Below are positions 23,941 to 34,511 of a stretch of DNA of 64,000 nt, one piece after another. The stretch is from Dugong dugon. Taxonomy: Eukaryota; Chordata; Mammalia; Sirenia; Dugongidae. Location: NCBI GenBank assembly GCA_030035585.1, contig CM057482.1, forward strand, positions 59,896,828-59,960,827, in the 5' to 3' direction. The position numbers and the translations under genes are program-made. The notes beneath the pieces are model-generated. The model was not told where the DNA came from and searched no databases. It was given only the letters and a program-made list of their open reading frames with translations. Every line of letters starts with the position of its first letter. Position 1 is the stretch's first letter.

Positions 23941-25014
23941 AGCCTTTTTTTTTTTTTATTGTATTTTAGGTGAAAGTTTACATCTCAAATTAAGTTCTCA
24001 TTCAACAGTTTATATATAAATTATTTTGCAACATTAGTTGCAATCCCTGCAATGTGTCAGCATTCTCTATCTTTCCCTTTACACCCCAGGTTCACTGTGT
24101 CCGTTGTCCAGTTTCCCTGTCCCTTCCTGCCTTCTCATCTTTGCTTTTTGTCAGGTGTTGCCCATTTGATCTTGTATACTTGATTGACCTAAGAAGCACA
24201 TTCCCCAAGTGTGTTATTGTTTGTTTTATACACCTGTCTAATCTTCAACTGAAAGGTGGACTTCAGGAGTGGCTTCAGTTCTGAGTTAGCAGGGTGTCCA
24301 TGGGCCATAGTTTTGGTGGTTCCTCCAGTATCTGTCAGACCAGTAAGTCTGGTCTTTACTGTGAGTCTAAATTTTGTTCTACATTTTTCTCCTGCTCTGT
24401 CCAGGATTCTCTGTTGTGATACTTGTCAAAGTTGTAGGTGGTGGTAGCCAGGAACCACCTAGTTCTTCCAGGCTCAGGATGGTGGAGGCTGTGGTTCATG
24501 CGGTCCATTAGTCCTTCGGACTAATATTTTCCTTGTGATTTTGGTTTTCTTTATTCTCCTTTGCTTAGGATGGGATGGGGCCAATAGATGTATCTTAGAT
24601 GGCTACTTGCAAGCTTTTAAGACCCCAGATGCTATTCACCAAAGTAGAATATAGAACATTTTCTTTATGAATTATGTTATGCCAATTGACCGAGATGTCC
24701 CCTGACACCATGGTCCCCAGCCCTCAGTTCCAGTGACTTGGTCCCTCAGGGTGTTTGGATGTATCTAGGAAGCTTCTATGACTTTGCCTTGGTCAGTTTG
24801 TGTGGACTTCCCCTATATTGTATGTTGTCTTTCCCTTCACCAAAGTTAACACTTCTTTACTATCTGATTAGTGATTTCCCTTCCCCATCCCTCCCCACCC
24901 TCTTATCAATCAAATATTTTTTGTTTGTTTTTTTCTGTGTAAACACTTTTTTGGGTTTTTATAATAGTGGTCTCATACAATATTTGTCCTTATGTGACTT
25001 ATCCGGGACCTCTT

Positions 25015-27620
25015 TCATATCCATATAAAGCTGGTGATTTGCTTCTCCGTCTCATTAAAAAATGTCATTGGAATTTGGATCGGGATTGCATTGCATCTGT
25101 AGATTGTTTTGGGTAGAATTGACATTTTCACAATGTTGAGTCTTCCTATCCATGAGCATGGTATGTTTTTCCACTTATGTAGGTCTCTTTTAGTTTCTTG
25201 CAGTAGTGTCTTGTAGTTTTCTCTGTATAGGTCTTTTACGTCTCTGGTTAGGTTTATTCCTAAGTATATTATCTTCCTGGGAGCTATTGTAAATGGCATT
25301 GATTTGGTGATTTCCTTTTTGAAGTTCCATTTACGGGGGTAGAGAAATCCAGCTTATTTTTGTATGTTTATCTTGTATCCTGATACTTTGGTGAAATCTT
25401 CTATTAGTTCCAGCAGTTTTCGTGTGGATTCTCTGGGGTTTTCTGTGTATCATCTGCTGATAGGGATACTTTCACTTCTTTCTTACGAATTTGGAAGCCC
25501 TTTATTTCTTTTTCTAGACTAATTGCTCTGGCTAGGACCTCCAGCACAATGTTGAATAAGAGTGGTGATAAAGGACATCCTTGTCTGGTTCCCATTCTCA
25601 AGGGGAATGCTTTCAAAGGCTCTCCATTTAGGATGATGTTGGCTGTTGGCTAGGTATAAATGCCCTTTATTATGTTGAGGAATTTCCCTTCTATTCCTAT
25701 TTTGCTGAGAGTCTATCAGGAATGGGTGTTGGACTTTTTCAAATGCCTTTTCTGGATCAATTGATAAGATCATGTGGTTCTTATCTTTTATTTATGTGAT
25801 GGATTACATTGATTGTTTTTCTAATGTTTAACCATCCCTGCATGCCTGGTATAAATCTCACTTGATTGTAGTGAATTATTTTTTTGATATGTTGTCAAAT
25901 TCTATTGGCTAGAATTTTGTTGAGGATTTTTGAGTCTATGTTCATGAGGGATATTGGTCTGTAATTTTCTTTTTTCACAGCATCTTTACCTGGCTTTGGT
26001 ATCAGGGTTATGCTGGCTTCATAGAATGAGTTTGGGAGTATTCCTTCCTTTCCTATGTTCCGAAATACCTTTAGTAGTACTGGTGTTTACTCTTCTCTGA
26101 AAGTTTGGTGGAATTCTCCATTGAAGTTGTCAGGGCCAGGGATTTTTTTGTTGTTGTGAATTTTTTAATTACCTGTTCAATCTCTTCTTTCACTATGGGT
26201 TTATTTAGTTTTTCTACCTTGGTTTGTGTTAGTTTAGGTGGACAGTGTGTTCCTAGAAATTTTCCCATTTCCTCCAGGTTTTCAAAATTTTTTGGAGTAC
26301 AGTTTTGCATAGTATTCTGTTATGATCCTTTTTATTTCAGTTGAGTCTGTTGTGATATCACTCATCTCATTTCTTATTCGAGTTATTTGCTTCCTCTGGA
26401 GTTTTTCTTTTGTCGGTTTGGCCAATGGTCTATCAATTTTGTTGATCTTTTCAAAGAACCAGCTTTCGATCTTGTTGACTGTTTCAATTGGTTTTCTATT
26501 CTCTATTTCATTTATTTCTGCTCCTCTTCTGGTGCCCATGGGCTCTTTTTGCTGCTCTCTCTCCATTTGTTCGAGTTGTAGGATTAATGTTTTGATTTTG
26601 GCCTTTTCTTCTTTTTGGATGGTTGCATTTTTTACTGCTATAAATTGTCCTCTGAGCACTGCTTTTGCTGTGTCCCAAAGGTTCTGGTAACATATGTTTT
26701 CATTCTCATTTGATTCTATGAATTTCTTTATTCTGTCCTTGATTTCTTCTATAACCCAGTAGTTTTTGAGCAAGGTGTTGTTCAGTTTCCATGTATTTGA
26801 TTTTTTTCCCCTGCTATTCCTGTTATTGGTTTCTACTTTTATGCTTTTATGGCTTTATGGTCAGAAAAGATACTTTGCATTATTTCAGTGGTTTGGATTC
26901 TGTTAAGGCTTGCTTTGTGGTCTAATATGTGGTCTATTCGGGAGAATGTTCCATGTGCATTGGAAAAGAAAATATGCTTGGCTGCTGTTTTAGGTGGAGT
27001 GTTCTATATATATCTATGAGGTCAAGTTAATTGAATGTAGAATTTAGATGTTCCGTATCTTTAGTAAGTTTCTTTCTAGATGTTCTGTGCTTCACTGAAA
27101 GTGGTATGTTGAAGTCTCCTACTATTATTATGGAGATATTTCTCTTTTCAGTGCTGTTAAAGTTTGTTCTATGTATTTTGGAACCCTGTCTTTGGGTGCA
27201 GATATTTTTATTATGGTTATGTCCTCCTGGTGTATTGACCCTTTAATCACTATACCATGACCTTCCTATCCTTTGTGGTGAATTTTGCTTTAAAGGCTTT
27301 TTTGTCAGAGATTAACATTGCCACTTCTGCTCTTTTTTGATTGTTGTTTGCTTGGTGTATTTTTTCCATCCTTTGAGTTTTAGTTTGTTTGTTTCTTTGA
27401 GTCTAAGGTGTGTCTCTTGTAGGCAGCAATATAGACAGTGTTTTTTATCCATTCTGCCACTCTCTGTCTCTTATTGGTGCATTTAGTCCACCTACATTCA
27501 GTGCAATTATTGATAGGTATGAGTTTAGTGCTGTCTTTTTGGTGTTTTTTTTTTTTTTGTGTGTGTGGTGTTGACAGTTTCTTTGTTCCACTTAATTTTT
27601 TGTGCTGGGTCATTTTGCTT
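25015..27620 (-). pseudogene. L1 ORF2 remnant of L1 D
   Basis: The endonuclease start is near 27613 (CTECRWTKCTNKRQRVAEW in a shifted frame). The middle region is at 26282-26773 and the RT region at 25015-25773 ([33 protein letters not shown]). The second catalytic box reads [10 protein letters not shown]: both Asp are present but the residues after it are deleted. The C-terminal part, from the thumb onward, is cut off at about 25010. There are many stops. Confidence 0.82.
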
Positions 27621-28059
27621 TATGTATTTTCTTTTCATCTTTTTTATTGTTGTTGATTTTGTATTTGGTCTTTATGTTTTTCTTCTTTTTTATTTTAATG
27701 GGTAGATTTGTTAGTTTCCTTTGTGGTTACGTTAAAATTTACCTCTATTTTTCTAAGTTTAAACCAGTCTTTTATTTCTTGATATCACTTTAACTTCCTC
27801 TCCATGTGAAAGTTCTGTGACTACACTATTTAGCCCCTCTTTTTTGTTTTAATGTTTTCATCATTTATATATTGACATCTCTATTTCCCTATTTTCAGTC
27901 TTTTAGCTTTGACTTATTTTTACGACTTCCCTATCCGGGTTGATATCTGACTGTTCTTTCCTGTGTTCTAGTCTTGGGTTGTTGTCTGATATTGTTGGTT
28001 GTCTAGCTAGAGGACTCCCTTTAATGTTTCTTGTAATTTTAATTTGGTTTTGCAAATTC

Positions 28060-29010
28060 CCTTAACTTCTGTTTATCTGGAAATGCCCTAATTTCACCAT
28101 CATACGTGAGAGACTGCTTTGCTGCATACATAATTCTTGGGTGGCAAATTTTTCCCTTCAAGACTTTATATACTTCATCCCATTGCCTTCTTGTTTGCTT
28201 GGTTTCTGACGAGTAGTCAGAGCTTATTCTTATTGACGCTCTTTTGTAGGTGATTTTTCATTTATCCCTAGCTGCTCTTAGAATTCTGTCTTTATCTTTG
28301 GTTTTGGCAAGTTTGATTATGTCTTGGTGACTTTTGGGGGGAATCTACCCTGTGTGGGGTTCAATGAGCTTCTTGGATAGATATCTTCTCATCTTTCATG
28401 ATATCAGGAAGTATTCTGCCAAAAAATTTTCAATAATTCTCTCTGTATTTTCTGATATCCCCCATTCAATTGTGGTACTTCGATCACACGTAGGTTATTC
28501 CTCTTGAAAGTGTCCCACATAATTCTTAGAGTTTCTTCATTTTTTTTTTTTTTTATAATTCTTTTGTCTTATTTTTCCTCAAATAAATTGTTGTCAAGGG
28601 ATTTACCTTCAGTCTCACTAATTCTGACTTCCATTGTCTCTGTTCAGCTCCTGTGGCCTTCTACTGAGTTGTCTAATTCTGGAATTTATTGTTAATATTT
28701 TGGATTTCCATTTACTGTCTCTCTACAGTTTCTAGCAGTCTGTTACATCTGTCGTTCTGTTCTTGTATTGTTTTCTTGTGTTGCTTTGTCTGTGTGTTCC
28801 TTGGCTTGCTCTGAGTTTTGCTTCATCTCCTTCCTGCTCTCTTGAAGAGCTCTGTGTACTAAACTTTTGAATTCTAGCTCCGATAATTCCAAGACCTTCT
28901 TTTCCTCCAGAAAATTTCCTTGTCCTTTGTTTTGGTCACTTGCTGGAGACATCTTGACCCGTTTCTTTATATGATTTGATATTGACTGTTGTCTCTGACC
29001 TATCAATAAG
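28060..29010 (-). pseudogene. L1 ORF1 remnant of L1 D
   Basis: The N-terminal part is at 28743-29006 (RQQSISNHIKKR, LELSELEFKSLVHRAL, then a coiled-coil-like KEMKQNSEQAKEHTDKATQE). The start codon expected from the sister element at 40954 (ATG) reads TTG here. RRM and C-terminal parts lie between 28060 and 28740 in broken frames, with a T16 run at 28539-28554. It corresponds to the ORF1 at 40954-41926. Confidence 0.75.
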
Positions 29011-30438
29011 TTTTTATATTTATTTATTGTCTGTTTGCTTACTGTGTCCTAGCTTTGTTTTGTTTTGTTTTGATATGCCCAAGTAGACTGGGCATGTGAA
29101 CTACTTTGTTTATTAGCATCTTTGATGCTGTCATATGCTGTCACCAGGTGGTTAGAACTGCTACTAAGAGTGTGAGCCCAGGAATCTGTTTACTTTTCTT
29201 TTGTGGCTTCAGATCAGGTTCCAGGTCATTGGTCACTGAATGTGTGGTGTAGACTCTCACCTACAGTCCTAGACGGGCAGGGCTGCATAGGGGTGATTGG
29301 AGCAGGCACAAGTATCTGGCTGCAGTAGGGGGTCTATGTGCTGAGCAAGGCAGGGAGCTGACAGCTGCCCCTGAGTGTATGGGTAGAAGGCTTGTCCCTG
29401 TTCCCTAGAGCACATAGGTGAGTGGGTTTTTCAGCTAGATTTTGGGCACCCAATTCTGTTGGCTGTATGGACTGGGAGGCACCACTTATTCTTGGACCCC
29501 TGTCGTGGGTGGCTTGGTGGAATGGGTGAAATCACCAGCCCTCAGACCCCCTGATGTGGGTAAGTGAGGACCCTGCTTAATGGGCAGGGCGATGTCAAAT
29601 GTCATGAATCTGCAACTCCCCTTTGGCTGCTGCAGTTGAAAGTAGGCTTCAGGTATATACCCTGTTGTTCTGTGCTAATGACGGCCTACGTTGCTGATTC
29701 AGCCCACAGGTCTAGGCAGGGTTGAAGGGTGTTACAAGTCCGTGGACCCCTTATGCCAGTACCTAAGCAAAGGGGCGTGCCTGCCCTGAGTTCCCAGCTT
29801 AGGGGGTGTGGTGATTTTTTAAAGGCATGAGACTGATTTGGGCAGAGATAGTCTAGTGTTTCTGTCTTAGGGGACTTGCCACTTTTTTTTCTTTCTAAAG
29901 CCCCCAGATTGGTTTGGGCGCAATCGCCATTAGTTTCAGTTTAGGGAGCTTGGCAATTGTTGAATACTGCTGGACTGTTGTTGAGTGGAGTGGGGAGAGG
30001 GGTGGGAGAAGGGAAAGTGGCACTTCTCCATTGCGAAAGTCCCAGAGGTGGAAGGGTTATTTTGATCCCGAGCAGTAGGTTAGATGCTTGGGCTTAACTA
30101 TTGCAGATCCAGCGCCACTTCCCCCTGGCTCCGGAGGCTTGTGCAGACTCTCTGTCACCTGGTTTCTCCTGATACAGTGAAACGTGTTCCAAGCGGTACT
30201 GTTCACCTCAGCTTGTGTGTGCCGGCTGACCCAGCCCGCAGGGTGCCCGCTACCTCACAACTGGCACTTCTTCACTGCTTCTGAACTGTCTTTCCGTCCC
30301 CCTGCTGCTCACTCCGAATCCTCAGCTTTGTCTTTGATGATCAGGGTGTCTAGACTGTCACATATAAACAATTCACTTGCTTTTTGGGTCTTGTGGGCGA
30401 AGCAAGCTTCTGACCATTACGCCATCTTGGCCCGCCTC
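29011..30438 (-). promoter_or_regulatory. L1 D 5' UTR
   Basis: A GC-richer leader of L1 D, homologous to 39576-40953 read in reverse. The first bases (GGCGGGCCAAGATGGCG) contain a CCATCTT-type YY1 site on the other strand, as is known for L1 transcription starts. It is unrelated in sequence to the 5' UTRs of L1 A and the L1 at 48645-56706. Short frames at 30084-30579 are not protein-like. Confidence 0.65.
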
Positions 30439-30583
30439 TCTTTTTTTTTTAAATTTTTTTTAAGAATTAGAGTTTTGTTCTACAATTTTCTTGCATTCTA
30501 TTCCGGGCCATCTATCGTGTCCCTGGTCAGAACAGCTGGTAGTGGTAGCCAGGCACCATGTATTTCTGGTCTTGGATAGATGA

Positions 30584-30700
30584 GGATTTGGGTAAAGTAA
30601 ATTGAAAAACTTCTGGAAAGGATTCACCATTCTAGATGTCATTAAGAATATTTGTGATTCATAGGAGGAGGTCAAAACATCAACATTAACAGAAGTTTGT
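30584..30700 (+). mobile_element. Captured internal fragment of Tigger1
   Basis: 117 bp match the transposase-coding part of the Tigger1 copy at 32543-32659 with about 9 differences by hand count ('ggtaaagtaaattgaaaa...ggaggaggtcaaaa'). It has no terminal repeats and no TA flanks, so it did not arrive by transposition. It lies within the L1 E 3' UTR, about 0.35 kb left of a real Tigger1 copy in the same orientation. Confidence 0.8.
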
Positions 30701-31053
30701 AGTCTGTGTAGGTAATTAGTCCTGTAGAATAACTTCTTCTTTTAGTCTTTGGTATCCTTCTTTCTCTTTTGCTCCTGATGAGTGGAGACTAATAGTTGTA
30801 TCTTAGATGGATGCTCACAAGTTTTTAAGACCCCAGATGCTATGCACCAAACTAGGATGTAGAAATAAAGTTTATGAAATATGTTATGTCAATTGACCAA
30901 GTTGTCCCACGAGATTATGGTCCTACGCCTTCAAAACCAGTAATCCAATCCCACAAGTTGTTTGGTTATGTCTGGGAGGTAACTGTGATTGTGCCTCCTT
31001 TGTGTTTTATTATATATATATGAATACATGTGCAGCACACACAAACATGTATA

Positions 31054-33409
31054 CAGGTATACCTCAGTTTATTGCACTCCACTTTATTGACTTTTTTACA
31101 AATTGAAGTTTTGTGGCAATCCTGTGTCAAGCAAGTCTATAGGCGTCATTTTTTTCAATAGCATGTGCTCACTTCATGTCTCTGTCACATTTTGATAATG
31201 CTCACAATATTTCAAACTTTTTCCTTATTATTATATCTGTTATAGTGATCTGTGATCAGTGATCTATGATGTTACTATGTAATTGTTTTGGGGTGCTGTG
31301 AACCATGCGCATCTAAATGGTGAACATAATCAATAAATGTTGTATGTATTCTGACTGCTCCACCCACCAGGTGTTTCCCCATCTCTCTCCCTCTCCTTGG
31401 GCCTCCCTAACCCTGAGGCATGAAATATTGAAATTAGGCCAATTAATAACCCTACAATGACCTCTAAGCATTCAAGTGAAGGGAAGAGTTGCACATCTCT
31501 CACTTTAAATCAAAAGCTAGAAATGATTAAGCTTAGTGAGGAAGGCATCTCAGAAGCCAAGATAAGCCGAAAGCAAGGCGTCTTGAGCCAAATGGTTATT
31601 CAAATTGTGAACGCAAAGGAAAAGTTCTTGAAGGAAATTAAAAGTTCTGCTCCAGTGAACACACGAATCATAAGAAAGCAAAACAGCCTTATTGCTGATG
31701 TGGAGAAAATTTTAGAGGTCTGGATAGAAGATCAAACCAGCCACATTCCCTTAAGCCAAAACTTAATCCAGAACAAGGCCCTAACTCTCTTCAGTTCTCT
31801 GAAGGCTGAGAGAGGTGAGGAAGCTGCAGAAGAAAAGTTTGAAGTTAGCAGAGGTTGGTTCATGAGGTTTAAGGAAAGAAGCCATCTCCATAACATGAAA
31901 GTGCAAGGTGAAGCAGCAAGCGCTGATGTAGAAGCTGCAGCAAGTTATCCAGAAGATCTAGCTAAGATAAATGATGAAAGTGACTAAACAACAGATTTTC
32001 AGTGTAGATGAAACAGCCTTATGTTGGAAGAAGATGCCGTCTAGGACTTTCATAGCTAGAGAGGAGAAGTCAATGCCTAGCTTCAAAGCTTCAAAGGACA
32101 GGCTGACTCTTTTGTAGGGGCTAAAGCAGCTGGTGACTTTAAGTTGAAGCCGACGCTCATTTACCAGTCCCAAAATCCTAGGGCCCTTAAGAATTATGCT
32201 AAATCTACTCTGCCTGTGCTCTATAAATGGAACAGCAAAGCCTGGATGACAGCACACTTGTTTACAACATGGTTTAGTGAATATTTTAAGCCCACTGTTG
32301 AGAACTACTACTCAGAAAAAAAAAGATTCTTTTCAAAATATTACTGCTCATTGACAATGCACCTGTTCACCCAAGAGCTCTTATGGAGATGTACAAGGAG
32401 ATTAATGTTGTTTTCATGCTTGCTAATACACCATCCATTCTGCAGCCCATGGATCAAGGAGGAATTTCAACTTTCAAGTGTTATTATTTAAGAAATGGAT
32501 TTTGTAAGGCTATAGCTACCATACATAGTGATTCCTCTGATGGATCTGGGTAAAGTAAATTGAAAACCTTCTGGAAAGGATTCACCATTCTAGATGCCAT
32601 TAAGAATATTCATGATTCATAGGAGGAGGTCAAAATATCAACATCAACAGGAATTTGGAAGAAGTTGATTTCAACCCTCATGGATGACTTTGAGAGGTTC
32701 AAGACTTCAGTGGAGGAAGTAACTGCAGATACAGTGGAAATAGCAAGAGAACTAGAATTAGAAGTGGAGCCTGAAGATGTGACCAAATTGTTGCGATCTC
32801 AAGATAAAACATTAACAGATGAGGAGTTGCTTCTTAAGGATGAGCAAAGAAACTGGTTTCTTGAGATGGAAACTACTCCTAGTGAAGAAGCTGTAAACAT
32901 CGTTGAAATGACAACAAAGATTTAGAATATTATATAAACTTAGTTAATAAAGCAGGCAGGGTTTGACAGGACTGACTCCAATTTTGAAAGAAATTCTACT
33001 GTAGGTAAAATGATATCAAACAGCACTGCATGCTAAGAAAAATCTTTCATTAAAGAAAGAATCAATTGATACGGCATACTTTATTGCTGTCTTATTTTAA
33101 GAAATTGCCACAGCCACCCCAGTCTTCAGCAACCACTACCCTGATCAGTCAGCAGCCATCAACATCGAGGCAAGACCTTCCACCAGCAAAAAGATTCCAA
33201 TTTACTGAAGGCTCAGATGATGGTTAACATTTTTTAGCAATAAAGTATTTTTTAGTTAAGGTACATACAATATTTTTTTAGACATAATGCTATTGCACAC
33301 TCACACTTAATAGACTACAATATAGTGTAAATGCAACTTTTATATGCCCTGGGAAACAAAAAAACTTGTATGACTAGCTTTATTTCAATGGTCTGGAGTT
33401 CAATGCCTG
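31054..33409 (+). mobile_element. Tigger1 DNA transposon, copy 1 (near complete)
   Basis: A pogo-superfamily (Tc1/mariner) cut-and-paste transposon. The left terminal repeat begins 'caggtatacctcagtttatt' at 31054, after TA (31052-31053). The right end reads 'ggtctggagttcaatgcctg' (33390-33409), with the inner part of the right terminal repeat deleted. The length of about 2.36 kb is the normal size for Tigger1. It is inserted in an L1 3' UTR (L1 E). A second copy, inverted, lies at 38766-57309. Confidence 0.92.
31457..33228 (+). pseudogene. Tigger1 (pogo-family) transposase remnant, copy 1
   Basis: The transposase binds the terminal repeats with CENP-B-like helix-turn-helix domains and cuts with a DDE/DDD catalytic domain. 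The N-terminal 176 codons are open (31457-31987; [16 protein letters not shown] for the first [17 protein letters not shown] for the second) and stop at 31985. Further pieces lie in shifted frames: VDETAL near 32005 (first Asp), LLIDNAP near 32352 (second Asp), PMDQGG near 32451 (third Asp), a C-terminal acidic part at 32665-32925, and a proline/serine-rich end near 33110-33228. The gene is dead. The related human loci are the TIGD genes, but this is a repeat copy. Confidence 0.9.
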
Positions 33410-33459
33410 TGTATCTATGCCTACAGATACACCTATATATATACATATATACCTTGCTA

Positions 33460-33493
33460 CACACATATTTGTGTGTGTGTATATATATATCTA
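33460..33493. repeat. TG/TA microsatellite
   Basis: A simple repeat of TG then TA units (tttgtgtgtgtgtatatata) in the L1 E 3' UTR, right after the Tigger1. A related AT-rich stretch, 'acctatatatatacatatatacc', lies at 33430-33452. Confidence 0.8.
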
Positions 33494-33913
33494 CCAAGGT
33501 AACCACTCATGTATTTTTTGGTTGTTACTGCTGTTGTTGCCAAATTGTATCTGTTATAGCATTTACCAATAAGATCCCTTAATCTTGTGTAATTCTTATT
33601 GTCATCATTTACCTTGGTTAAGTTGTGCACACTTCACCCACATTCAGTGATTCCTTTCCAATCATCAAAAATAACAACTGTCTACTGCCTAGAGTGATTC
33701 CTCCCCTGCCCTTCCCATCCTTAGGAAACACCAATGAATGTTGATTTCTGTATGTCTACCTACTTTGGTCTTTTTATAAAAATGGTATCACACAATTTTG
33801 TCCTTTTTTACTTGACCTATTTAATTCAGCATAATGACCTCCAGCTTTGCCCATGTTATACGATGATTGTTGGAGTCATCATTGTTCTTTATAGCTGTGT
33901 AGTATTCCACTGT

Positions 33914-34137
33914 TGTCAGGAGGGATCAGTCCCTGGAGAAGGACATCATGCTTGGTAAAGTACAGGGTCAGCGAAAAAGAAGAAGACCCTCAACAAGATG
34001 GATTGACACAGTGGCTGCAACAATGGGCTCAAGCATAACAACAATTGTGAGTATGGCCCAGGACTGGGCAGTGTTTTGCTCTGTGGTGCATAGGGTCGCT
34101 ATGAGCTTGAACCGACCTGACAGCACCAAACAACAAC
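33914..34137 (+). mobile_element. RTE LINE, 5'-truncated 3' tail, 13-bp target duplication
   Basis: 224 bp of RTE 3' end, from the last coding codons to the 'caccaaacaacaacag' tail, lie inside L1 E. The exact 13-bp repeat agtattccactgt at 33901-33913 and 34138-34150 is the target duplication. It is a copy of the same family as 3736-15058 and 34512-37038. Confidence 0.93.
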
Positions 34138-34511
34138 AGTATTCCACTGTATGTATATACCACATGTTGTTTACTCATTTTTCCATTGATGGGCACTTAA
34201 GTTGTTTCCATCTTTTTGATATCATGAATAATACTGCAATGAATATACATGTGCATATGGCTATTTGTGACATGGCTATTATATCTCTAGGGTATATACC
34301 TAGGAGTGGGATTGCTGGATTATAAGGCATTTCTATTTCTAACTTTTTGAGGACGTGACATACTGTTTTCATAGGGGTTGTACCATTTTACAATCCCACC
34401 AGCAGTGGATAAGGGTTCCATCTTGCCACGTTCTCACCAGTATTTGTTTTTTTTTTTTTTTTATAAGTGCCTTTTTTGCAAGGGTGAGATGGTATCTGAT
34501 TGTACCGTTGA

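Larger units (their letters stand above)
23941..30438 (-). mobile_element. L1 LINE D, near full length, minus strand
   Basis: From right to left: the 5' end at 30438 begins with the YY1-like start GGCGGGCCAAGATGGCG (30422-30438), then 5' UTR to about 29010, ORF1 remnant, ORF2 remnant, 3' UTR and a T-run at 23945-23957. The lineage is that of the plus-strand L1 at 39576-47130 (same 5' UTR start and ORF1 N-terminus). About 1.2 kb of ORF2 C-terminus is missing at the junction near 25010, where 3' UTR text passes directly into RT text. I could not define a target duplication. Confidence 0.85.
30439..34511 (-). mobile_element. L1 LINE E, minus strand, 5'-truncated, split by Tigger1 and RTE
   Basis: The T-run at 30441-30470 is its A-tail. 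3' UTR text follows ('cagatgctatgcaccaaact' at 30834), then the Tigger1 insertion (31054-33409), more 3' UTR, and ORF2 C-terminal text from about 33735 to 34511 (minus-strand frame at 34175-34372: [14 protein letters not shown]). An RTE fragment is inserted at 33914-34137. A 117-bp piece of Tigger1 sequence sits at 30584-30700 in place of some UTR. Confidence 0.78.

Noticed and set aside
30084-30579. Overlapping plus-strand frames in the L1 D 5' UTR region
   Set aside because: They are antisense to an L1 leader and cross its boundary into another L1; no protein family is recognisable.
31958-32257. 99-codon minus-strand frame repeated perfectly at 48028-48327
   Set aside because: It is the antisense of Tigger1 transposase sequence. 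The perfect match reflects the conversion tract, not selection on a protein.
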